DNA of 64,000 bases from Ptychodera flava (lineage: Eukaryota; Hemichordata; Enteropneusta; Ptychoderidae), in contig NW_027248277.1 in the NCBI RefSeq assembly GCF_041260155.1, positions 8,057,910 through 8,121,909 of the forward strand, read 5' to 3'. The notes under the pieces are model-generated. The model was not told the origin of the DNA. It saw only the letters and a program-made list of their open reading frames with translations, and searched no databases. Numbering within the stretch: the stretch's first letter is position 1; each line of letters starts with the position of its first letter. The position numbers and the translations under genes were made by a program. Below, one piece after another: positions 36,801-49,004 of the stretch.

Positions 36801-37247
36801 GACAGACATCCAGACAGACTAGATGCAAAGCAAGACAATGGGGACAGATTCGGACTCTTGGATGTTATACAATATCGGACTCTCGATGTTATACAATATG
36901 TACCTAGTCTACCACTCGTGGGGGTCATTTTGAAGCTAATACATTAAACAAAGTTTCAGTTTCAATTCGGAAAATATGGCCAACAGTTTCAGTCTTTCAG
37001 TTCGAGATGCGGACTACTTTAATATTAAAAAAAAACTACAATGATTCATCTTACTAGGATATAGCACTTGAAAACACTCAACCTTTATTAGTGACAAATA
37101 ATCTGACACATTTACTGTGAAATAAAACTTTTTTAAGACATTCTTTTTTAAATTTAATGTTCATTATTTCTGTAATATTGCCGAAAATCATATTTATGCT
37201 GAATTGTTAATTTTTTTTTGTTTTCTTATCCCCTTTTTTGTCTGCAG
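33879..37247. other. Intergenic region 5' of the methyltransferase gene
   Basis: Expected to hold the promoter and 5' non-coding exon of the downstream gene, but I could not place them. Contains a GATA/GACA microsatellite at 36738-36825 and a probable old dispersed repeat near 34860-35050 (GGCGGGTGCCACATGTGGGG). Confidence 0.4.
36738..36825. repeat. (GATA)n/(GACA)n microsatellite
   Basis: Mixed GATAGATA, GATT and GACAGACAGAGA tetranucleotide runs. Confidence 0.9.
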
Positions 37248-37448
37248 TGGCGTCATATCTCAAAATACGACAATGACTGGACAGAGACACGTTTTATTCT
37301 GGGGAATGATTGTATTTGCGAGCTTTTTCATGGGCTATATGCTGGCTCAACTCGGAGAGCGTGCAAATCACTTCGGCGTACACTCCGAATATATCAACAG
37401 TGCACTCAGCAACCTTGATGACTGGAGAAAAGCTGGAATACGCAATAG
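37248..37448 (+). CDS. FkbM-NodB gene exon 1 (signal anchor)
   Basis: Acceptor TTTTGTCTGCAG|TGGCG marks an upstream 5' non-coding exon that was not located; 25 nt of leader precede the ATG at 37273. Donor CGCAATAG|GTGGGT, phase 2. Encodes MTGQRHVLFWGMIVFASFFM, then a luminal stem (SALSNLDDWRKAGIRN). The open frame extends upstream through the polypyrimidine tract, but that is intronic. Confidence 0.8.
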
Positions 37449-40400
37449 GTGGGTTATAAAAATAAATGATATTGTGAAACAAATAACAATATCACAAAGG
37501 AGTGAGACGAATAAATTTATGCATGTCATTTTTCATATCAATCTAAAATAATATAACAGTAAAATGTGTTCATCGAAGCTTCCTTTGCAGAGGGCCACCG
37601 TGTTATTTTTACAATAAGTTTTATACACTCTAATCTTCAAGTTCCATACTTAAGTAAGTGCTTTTAGGGAAATAGATATGTCTGAATATTAAACTTATTT
37701 GGACTTTTTTGGAAATTAAGAGAGCGCAGTTGAATCGTCACGTGAGTTTAATCATCTGGAATTCTAATGTAAAAACTGAGCTTGTTTCCTTCTAATGAAC
37801 AAAATGCTTCATTATTCTGTCAGCATGATCTGCGAAGCACTCTTATTCTTAAAGGGTCATTAATTCTAAGTTTTGATGATTTTTAAAATTATTTTTATTT
37901 TGCATGTAAACTTCAAGTTCTTATGCTACTCCTAAAGCAATGTTGAATCATCATTTACCTGATGCGTAAAAGGCACTGCCAATTTTTACATTTGAATTAT
38001 ACATGTACAAGCTGCGTTGTTATTGTTGATAAGTGAATTCTGCGAGCCATGTTCAAATTCTTCGCTAGTGTTTTTTTCAGTCGGGAGAACCTTCGTTACA
38101 CCAAAGCTTTTCTAGGCATTTGACACAAGAATGCCTGAATATGTATAAATTATGTATGAATGGTCCTTGTTATGTCCCGCATAACCCTCTTACCGAGCTA
38201 AGCATGGCAACTATGTATTATCTATTTGCGGTACAGACATTTGCTTTTGAATATGTTAATGTAATTTTAAATGCTTTGGTATACCAAGGCAAAGACCTAT
38301 ATTTCGATGCTTACCTTTTGCTTGGCGAGGAAATTAATTAATCAATGATTGACCTGACAACAGGCTTAACTGTACGCGCTTAATATAGAGCGTATCGTCG
38401 GTCTCGGTGGCCATATGCATCACAATGAGTAAATGCGTATATGTATAAATTATGTATGATAAATCACGTGTTTCTGGATAATTCTAATGCCCTTAAATGC
38501 TCTTCAATCTCAGCCGATGTAAAAAGGAAAAACCATGGATACCGTGCATTTCTGCACTGAAATCTTCACATACACTCCACAGACTCGTCTTATGTAATGC
38601 ATAGGGATGAATGTTTTCAACTGTAAGACTGCATGATCTGTTTCCTTTGTAATAGTACCAATTTTGAAAATGCGGAAATTCAAAATGACCGTTTAAATTT
38701 CAATTTACTGGCCAAATGTTTTGAAAAGGAATGGTTCCCTAATGCAGTAAAATCCCATATCCCTTCAGAGAGTAGAATTCAGAGAAAACCAGGAGAGAAT
38801 AGGAATACATTTTGAAGTTAATTTCAAGAGTTACAGTTATTGGTGCTTTAAGTCTGTACATAAATGTGTCCTTGACCCACAAAAACTAAAATGACTAAAA
38901 ATTTAATGGAAATTTCGTAAGCGTTTTTGAGTTTGCATGACGGAATGTGGAAGTATCATTTATCCATTGATTCTCTTTGTAGATTTAGATTTGTAGTTTA
39001 TCCAAACGAAAGCTGATTTGCAACAATACACTTTAGGGACCAATATTTCGATAATTCTTTCAAAAAAAGTGTTAGAAAATTATAACATGCTTTTCATTTT
39101 GGTGAGATTACTCTCTATGAATAAATTCGTGCTGATTTATCCAAATAATAATGATTAACATTTTTTTGAACACTGGGCAAACGTTCTCATCTTTTTGATT
39201 GCCTCTTCCTCAGATGGTGTTTTGTCGGTTTCTGAGGCTTACTACATGAGTGTTTACATGATGTTAAAATTTGCACATACATTTTGGCAGGTAGAACAAC
39301 ATTTTGATTAAAAACATCTGTTCTTCAAACATACTCCTCTGATTGCTTTCAAATTCTTGCTCTAGGCTCCCTGGGATCGCTTGACCCTGATTGTGCCAAA
39401 TAATGACATTTCCACATATTGTCATGTATCTGGAACCTTTTCTCAATTTCGACCACAACAATCACGAATAGCTTCGAACTTTTTAGACTAGAAAGGGCTT
39501 ACTTCAGATTTGACAAAATGACGGTGAACTTGAAATTAATGAGGTAGCAGATGTAAATCAAGACTCCGACAAAGAACGGCAAGAATATAGAGCTAGGTAG
39601 TCTTATCTTCCTTTTATCCCTTTACCAATTTTTATCTGGAGAGTCCACCCCTTTCCATTCTGTTTAGCGCCATAGGCTTTGTATGATGCAGTCGCTTTAT
39701 ATCGCTGCTTTTAGCCTGCACAACAACTCGTCATCTGTTGTGTAAGTTTATATGTAGTTCACATTCTTTTACCGACCCAACTTTTAGTACTTTTAAGACT
39801 TTTTAATGTTTTCATTCCATGGCATACTTTCTTTAATTACCAGTTTTCATCTTCGTTATCTATTAATTCAGTTAAATTAGATTCCTGATGAAGATTCCGT
39901 GTGTGGAATCGAATCTTAGAATTTTAGAAATAAACTCTATTTTCGGAAAGAGTCGTGTTTCTCTATCAACTCAATACGAATCTCAAAACCGAGTTTCACT
40001 CTATCTAGTACCTAGCACAGTAGTTGAGACACGAGTTTTCATAGCAATATATGGCTATTGGACTAAATGGACTACTCGTTGGATAGTTGTCAAAGTCCTT
40101 ATGTCAAACGTATAATATGTAAAAAATTATACCAACGTTAAATGCCGTTATTTTCTGTAAAGTGTTTTCTTAAACAAGTAAACCTTCAGCGGGAACTTCG
40201 ATTTTAAGGTTCCTTATGACTACATGTTACATAAGATGACGTTGAAATCGGAATTTGCTCAGAGTGGTTGTCATGCTTTCTATTCTTACCACTCAACGTA
40301 CGCAACCCTAAAGTGATCTACCGGCCTTACCTCACTTCTGTGCCACGTTCGTTTCGTCCTGTGAATTCCCAGGCAGTCTTTAATTTGCTAAGGACGAATT

Positions 40401-42776
40401 TATCATAAATGTTTTCGGTCACACGCATTCCTTTCATTAACCACACAGAATGATGTTGAGTGAAATATTTTTACTTCTGCTATGAAATAAAATGAGTTAA
40501 TCCTGATCGAATACAATCTTTCATCAGCTTTGCAGAAGAACCAGATGATAGACAGCCAACAGTGGAAGGAAAAGGGTAAGGGTGAGAATCTGCATTCAAA
40601 GTTTAAAAGGTTGAAACTCAAAGCAGAGCTGATTTAAGTTTGTAGGACCCACTTCATATGGTAATAACAGTCCTGGGAGTCACCAAATATAGAAAATAAG
40701 ATCTCATGATGAATTTTCACACAATCAAGTTTCTCTTTAAGATAGTTGACCCTTGCACTGGCTAAAGATCTCACTATGTTAAAATCATCCAAGCAAATAA
40801 ATTTTAGAGAATTTACAAGTCGAAATGCGATTAAGAAAAAACAAACGGAAAATCAGATGAAGTGGCACAGCTGCTGTGTAATTGGTGCCACATTGCTTAA
40901 GAGAAAAATATGTTTTAATTTAATGATAATAATTAAATGGGAATCAGATATACCGGCACAGCTGTTGGGCGCCATATTTCATAAAATTTGTCCTATTGCA
41001 ATTGCTAATATCGTGCCTAAGCCTTAAATTATGTGATAAAATTATGATATTATATTTAAGTCCATCGTGTTGAAAGTGCAACGACTAGAAAAGATATTAC
41101 TATAGGTTACCTCCAATTTTATGTAAACCTGGCTAAAAAGTACATAATGCAAATTATACTATCATTTTAAAATCAAATTATAAATTTGACGACGAGCAAT
41201 ACTACAATTGATATTTCAAAGCTATCAGACAGAATTTTGAAAACTCTGAAATTATGATCTAATGTGAATAATCTTGACAAAAATATTTACACATTCAAAG
41301 TATTTCATTAGTTTTTTCAGTAAAAGCATTCGAACATAGCAATATACCAACTTTGAAAGTTATTAAGGGCACGAGAACCAATTTGTTTTTATCACAGATC
41401 TGGATGCTTTTAAAGCTACTTTGTTATCAAATTGAGGAGGCTACTATGTAAGAGGGGAAGATATTTTAACAAAGATGGGAAATGGCAACTCATAGGTTTA
41501 TGTTTACAAAAGCAAAGCAATAGTTGTAAAAAGTGTGGCAGTTAGGGTGTCAGACTTATTTGAGGAGAATAATGTGTTCAAGACCTAGTAAATCGTGATT
41601 TAGGGACACTCATTTGGAAGGTTAGTCGATTTGGAATTTCATGACCCTAGACGAGTTCTTTTCTATGAAGTTGTTTTGTTGTTTTGCATTTATATTTGTA
41701 CCTGAAACAATTTTACCTTGGTTGCCCCGAAATTAATGTTGGGAAACTTTCGTAATTTGCATTCTGAAAGAGTTTTAGCTTGGTTAGACACCCTCATACA
41801 TTGCATGATCAAAAATGGCCGACAAAGGTCACTCCTTAAACTTCACTCTTAGCCCTAATATCCTTATATGATGTGTAATACCTCTCACTTCTCATGTTAT
41901 TTTGTTAATCAAAGGTCAAATTCACAGCTTAAAGGTCAGTTTAAGGTTAAATTTTGACTCTTACCTTTACAACAATTGATAACAAAAGTTTCCCTAACAA
42001 TTATGATTGACTTTATTCGATTTTCTTTATATAAGGAGAATGTTTTACACGTCACAAGAACTTATACTTAAATTAAAATGGTGTAAAATAACACAATAAA
42101 ACAAGAAATGTTATTGTTAGAAATGAATTTTAAATGTTTATGTGCTTCCACGCATAATCAGGATCAAAAAGATCATCCCCATATTGTCATTGTTGTCACC
42201 ATCCTCTTTGACATCATCTTCATCATCATCATCATTCCACTTCAATATCATGGTGTACACTAGCCTCCCCAACATTCACCAGGCCAAAATCCTCCTCATC
42301 TGTCGCTTGATCAACTTGTCTGTTCATGCAGTCATCTCCACCAGAGCAGTAACAGTACGATGCCCGTGACAGATGCTCTAAGTGTAAGGTACATGCTTCG
42401 GTAATACATTCCTTGACCTACACCTTACATGAACACTGGATCACGTCAATGCCTACACTGAATAACTTCGCAAAGTTTTGTCATCATAGGCTGCTTCGAT
42501 GATGAAGAGGAACCGTAGTTAGAAAATTCGATTGTTTGGAACTGGAGATTTGTTCTCTGTAATTCAGAAAGAAAAAAAACTGACACAGTGGGCAATTAGT
42601 TTCTTTATGCAAACACATTGCATATATCGCGACAGGGTGAATAAAATTGATGACAATACAATGAAATACTAATGATAACAATACAGAAAGTTTATATTCA
42701 GATCGCCGAATAAGGCGTAGAGCAATGTCAGGCTTCCTGTTTTAATTTTTGATGCCACTATTTATACTTGAACTTA

Positions 42777-42827
<51 letters not shown>

Positions 42828-45800
42828 CATTAATGGTTGAAGACCAAGAAAAATATTTCTAGACTGTGGTGCAAATGTAGCTTCAACAGTCAATCTTTTT
42901 AGAGAAACATACCCGGATGCAAAAGAATACATCATTCACTCGTTTGAGATTGATGCAAGACTGATACCATATTTTGCATATTACCGGGACAAAGGTCACA
43001 TACTTCACTGCCCTGTTGGTGTTGCTGAAAAGGACGGTAAGACGATAAACTTTATTCTTGTTGAACTTAATAGTATATATCTTTATTGCTCATAAAGGCC
43101 ACCGGCCCAAATTGCAGCTTTACAGTACAAGTACAGAAACATTAGTAACAAGAGACAGAGTACATAACATAGTTAGAAAAACTCTTTTCTCAGTTTATCT
43201 GCTTTGTATACAAACAGTGCTAGCTTGAAAATGTCTGATCTGTTAGAGGAAGACATCAGAGAAAACAAACTTGTCTAGAGTTGGCTGTAAATAAGACCAA
43301 CGTGGTAAATATTGGAATCTCCGACGCTAATATAATGGGCATATATATAAAGTGATATTCGTCCTCTATTTTATGCAAGTCACAAATTTTACAAGTTTTA
43401 TTTTCGAAAGCAATACCCAGGGCTCTACCTTTCTCGACGTGTAGGTCTAGCCAAGAACTTCTGAGACGGGCAATGGCCCTCTTAAATCTGGAAAACATAT
43501 TTGATGTTAAGTAATCTTCAGTGTAAAATACAGACTAGAAATTACAATACATACAAAGTTTGTCCTTACTACACACATCTGAATGACAATTTTGTTTGAA
43601 AATATCCAGTGCTCTAAATGTTAAACGTTTGGTGAAAATATTTAAGTCTCCTGCGCTTTGCCAAAAGCTGGCTTCTCCAAAACCGTGCTCACAAATAGTA
43701 AATGCTTCACATGAGTAGCCCAGGATTCTTTGTTGTTAGCATCAAGAGTCACGGCAATCTGATAAGCGTGTTTTGCCACTCTGTTTGTGGGCATATTTAG
43801 GAGTTAATACCGATATGACAATTTTTTTTTTAAATTGTAAATGAAGACAGGAAATCTACCGCAGTCCGCCAAAACAAATGCATCCGGTGTAGAGGATATG
43901 ACTTCCATAAAAGCTTTGCAATATTTGAGTTGTACTCGTTCAGCAACACTATACATGCGGTATCCCCAGATTTCAGCCCCGTATGTTAATACTGGTAAAA
44001 CCATTGTATCAAATAGTCTAAAATATTTACGAAAAGGTAAAGTATGGGTATTTCTAATCATACGGAAATTACAACCCATAGCTTTCCTAGCTTGATCTGA
44101 TAAGGTAAGTACAGCTTTACTCCATAAATTTCTGCTGAATATCATCAGACAAAGGTTTTTGTAATAACTTTGAGTTTTCATTTGTTGTCCATTAAAACAA
44201 CATTTTTCAGTCTTTTTCAAAACGCTACCTCACCTAAAAATAATGATTTGTGATTTGTTTAAGTTTACATTCATTTTCTATTTGGAGCAAAGGGACTCTA
44301 AAACTCGAAATAGTCTTTGTAATCCGACAGGAGTCTCACTAAAATTGTTACATCATCAGCATTCAATAATGAAAACAAGTCATACAAATTTTGTGTCAGT
44401 TGTAAACCCCCATGACCAGCATTTTCTAACATAGTATGCAATACGTTAATAAAAAGGGAAAACAAAAAGGGACTTAACATACATCCCTATCGCACGCGAA
44501 CTGAACAGTAAAAATAGTCGGTTCTTCGTTGTTGGGATTTTACACAAGATTTGAGTCCATGATACATTGATTTTAAGATATTAAACATTTTACCCTGTAT
44601 ACCCTCGGAGCACAGTTTGTACAGCAACAGATTATGATTTACAGAGTCGAAAGCCTTGCTGAAATCCACAAATACACAATGAAAGCGCCCCCTTGATCTA
44701 CTATATTTGAATCATGACATGTAACGTAAAAATATTATCCAAAGTGCTGTAACCACATCTGAAACCAGTCTGACACTCAGTAATGCAGCCAATCATCTCC
44801 ATCCATTTGGTCAATCTCTGATTCAAGACAAAAGTGAAAATTTTACCAATCGAGTCCAGTAAGGTTATACCTCGAAAGTTATTCGGGTCGTGAAAACTAC
44901 CCTTCTTGTGTAATGGGACGATAATACCCCTACTCCATTCACCGGGAAATACACCAGCATTGAAAATGGCATTATATATAAAAAGTATGAAACAGGAAGG
45001 AGACTATTTTGGCATATCTGAAAAATTCATTCGGTTTACAATCAGGGCCAGGAGATTTACCTGTTTTAAGCATATTCAAAGCGTGTATTATCTCATCATT
45101 ACTAATGGGACGATTGAGTGTGTCGTACTCTTGTTGAAAATTTTTCCCCCTGGGAGGGTTCAATAGTATCTAGGAGATTTTCAACCATAATATCAAAACT
45201 AGTTTTCTGGCATGCAGAGTTAAGTAAAATTTCGAAATGGTTCATCCAATCAGCAGCTGAAATATTTAATATGGACTGACGACCTCCCTTAAAACTTTTG
45301 ACTAGTTTCCAGATGTTTTGCCCAGTGCTTCTGAAAGACGCATACATTTTTTTCTTTGTTGGTTCTACTGTAACACAAGGCTTTAAAAATTGCCTTGTAA
45401 TTCTTATAATTTCACGGACTCTCCTGGTCATTTGATCCTCTAAATTGACGGAGGGCCTTGTACAGTTTTGCTTTTGCTATTTCACGTTCTTTGTCGAACC
45501 ATTTTGTTTGCAACACGCTACTGTCATCCCAAGTCTACCGTAAAATTACAGTAAGGCCAAAGTAATTAAATTCTTTGTTTTGCGTCCACTCTAAATGGGA
45601 AAAGGTACGCGTCTAAGTGGCTAAAAAACACACACAAGAAAATTAACACAATGTAATTTGATTGCAGCAAATGAAAAATTGTAACAAAATTTTAGTTCAG
45701 AAAAGCTAAGCGGTCATGTCCTAAAATTTCCTTATTCAAATAAATTGTGTGTTTTTTTCATGAAAACCTTCAAAACCTAGGCGGGTGGGGACGCAAAAAA

Positions 45801-48800
45801 AGAATTTAAATTACTTTGGCCTAATTTGCTGCAGCCCAAGTCAATAAATCATAAACTTTTGCAACTCGATCATTTATATAAGTCCCATCTAAATCAAGAA
45901 TGTAGCTGATAAAACATTTTCATTAGATTTACCTCGTTTCTAGTTGTTCCATACTTTACATATTTTCTGGATAACATAGCATTTCAATATTCATAGTACC
46001 AGACAATGGAAAATGATCGGAATCACTTCTATCTTCAGCATTATTATCAGAAGTATCGTTAAACAATCACTAGATGCAATCATATAGTCCACTACACTAG
46101 TCCCCCTATTTGCAATACCTGTGAAATTGCCTACTAAATCATTCCCACATCTACCATTTAAAAAATGAATGGAGTGATCCCGGCATAATTCCAGTAGTCT
46201 TCTACCAAAAACATTACACACACAATCTTTTGATTTACGTTCAATATTAAAGTCATCAATCTCATACTCAGCCCAAGTCTCAGCCACCTCTGTTCTAGAT
46301 GAGTGTGAAAAGATAGGCTGATATTCAACTAGCATTTAAAGTCATATAAATATGAGTAATCTGACGAAGTCTTCAAATATGCTGTGACAAAACGCTGTAT
46401 TTTGTATTCTGTATGTTAAAATGTCAGAATAAGGTTAAATAAAGGGTGAGAGAAAAAGTAGGTGTTTCACTTCCCTTTTTTGTCTATTACTAATCCAAAC
46501 AATATGGGAAATAAATCAAAAATTAGCGCCCTGCCGTTCATACCGAAGTAATCTATGATTAAGTGTATTACCTACTAAAATTTTTACCACACATGTCATA
46601 AAAATTAAGTAGTGCATCATAAATTTTCATTAGGGGACGACTGCATTAACTTGCATGGTACCTGAAACCCGAGTCCTTGCCTGAGCAACGCGGGTGACAA
46701 ACAGAAGACTTTTAATCGCCTAGGTGTGATTGTTCCATTGTTATGTTTATCTAATCCAGCTGGTGCCATTGTAGTGCCATTGTAGGAAAGGCAGGTCTGT
46801 GAAATTGATCCTCTAGGGAAGTAGGGTATTCCTAAGTTAATGGAGCCTTCCCGTAATGTGGCAGCTGCTTTCCGCAAAAGCTGCTCGTGCAAAGTGGAAA
46901 GGCCCATTGAATGTGGAAGTATGATTTCTGTTTAAAAGATTAATGCTGGGATTATAGGATTACAGGGTTATAGCTACTGAAAATGTGAATGGGACACCCT
47001 TTCCGTTACACACACATCATTGCCTTGCAACATACAAGCCATACATCACCAGCGTTTCCACTTAACGGAATTTCGACTTGCAAACGTGTACATTACGAGT
47101 CGTTAGCACAAGGAGAATAGGGTCAAAAACAGATCCTAAGGCAAGGAAATCTTTCACATTGCATAGATTCAATCCAAATCCAAAACCGATATTGATCAAA
47201 ATCTCGCACGGGAAAAAGGAATAGCTATCAAGATGAACAAAGTAAACGACGTGGCATATTGGACCAAACAGAAAAAAAATCCGCTGGCAACAGAATAAGC
47301 TTATTAGCAAACAATTGAAGAAAATTGACCGGGGTACACAAAGGGGACAAAATTAACTTCGGCGCTCAAAGGTTTAAACTAAAAATCCTGAAATATTTTT
47401 AATTTTTGATGGGATGGTCACTTGGATGGATATGTCTAAACATTTTCTCTCATTTCGATCGAATTATTCTAAAGTAGATATTTTAGCTTTTGGGTCAAAA
47501 TTAGTATTTTAAACTTTTCTATAAAACCAATGATTTGATCAATTTGATGTAAGGTATGGATGTTCCTTGACTTGAAGTCAAGCAGTGTCAGTCAATCACT
47601 TTAGTTTTTGAACAATATTTTATCCATTTCTGGCTAATTTTGCTAATGTTACCGTTAGCACATGTGCATAACACAAGGGCTACATTTAGTACCTAAAATC
47701 AAAACCGACCCCTTCTTGTTCTCAATCTTGTCTTTTTTTGCGACGTTTTAAGGTTTTCCTCGTGTATTTAGGTCTACTGTACCTTAGTTGATCTGCGGAG
47801 CTCTCGACAAGCCGCCCATATAGTCTGCAGCTGAAATCTCATTGAAAAATCTCCAAGCAAGATGGCGCGATATTGACAAGAGTGATGCATCCTGGTAGCA
47901 ACTGATCTACGATGTATTTACGTCAGGTAACAAGTGCTGATTAACAGAAGGTTATGGCTTAGTGTTTGGGAATTTGCTCTGCAGCGTTGAAGGAAGTATG
48001 CCAGTGTTACATACCTATTGTCGATGATCGGTAATTTTCAGGACAAATGTTTAATTTTAAAAGACCTACTATACAGTTTATTCATAACGTCAAAATTAAG
48101 AGGACCGCAAGGTAATTTGGCCTTAGTATGCTGGTAGTGCTTTTGTGTAGTTCACAACATTTCTTTATGAACTATATGAGGCTTATTTAACCACGCTCTA
48201 CACTGCGTTCTTGAAAAGATTTAAAGTTTAAATCAGCCTAAAAAAGTCAAGAAATCACTATCTTTAATGTTATGTACTGATATAATGGTCACATCCGTGC
48301 AAGATAGTATAGATTTTCAAAAGATCCGTAAATGTTGTTAAACAGCAAGCCCGAGTCAATAGCTGATATTTTTTCTTGAATCTATTATCCCCTTACCTTA
48401 CCAGATTATTTTGTATCCGCGAACCTTTTCAATTCAATCAATTTTACTATAAAATTCATGACAGGTAATATGACTGCGTATAACGAGGGAGTGTGGTTTC
48501 CAGGAAAAATAAACAGTGGACGGGATATGCAGTGGGGCGGTGGAAGTCTGTTTGTTAGTGAAAAAGAAGGCGTTGATAAACTAGATGGCGGCAAGAGGAA
48601 ATTGTCTCGGCATGACGTCATCCCTACAGTTGACCTGTCGCAGTGGATTCAACGAAATGTCAACAAAGAAGACTATGTCATCTTTAAACTGGACGTTGAG
48701 GGCGCAGAGTATGGAATTTTGCGGAAGATGCTGACAGATGGGACATTTGCATGGATTGACAAGTTAGTATTGTTTTATCAATCGACAGAATCACTCATGA

Positions 48801-48971
48801 CAAATCGACATTCGCCATACATTTGCCTTTACCTTTCTCCTTGTCATTTTCTGTTTTTTTCCTGTATTTGATTCTCCCCTTTATCTGTCTCTGTCGCTTA
48901 CGTCTGTCTGTGCCTCTGTCACGTGGTATTGCCTGTTGATCTGTCTGTTTCTCTCTGTCTGTCTGTCTGTC

Positions 48972-49004
<33 letters not shown>

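Noticed and set aside
39885..39935. GATGAAGATTCCGTGTGTGGAATCGAATC, resembling motifs seen near some retroelement 3' ends (similar ones near 51418 and 63825)
   Set aside because: Too short and without adjoining coding remnants to assign to any element.
46617..46907. 96-codon minus-strand frame
   Set aside because: No motif; lies in the intron beyond the LINE remnant and is probably fortuitous.
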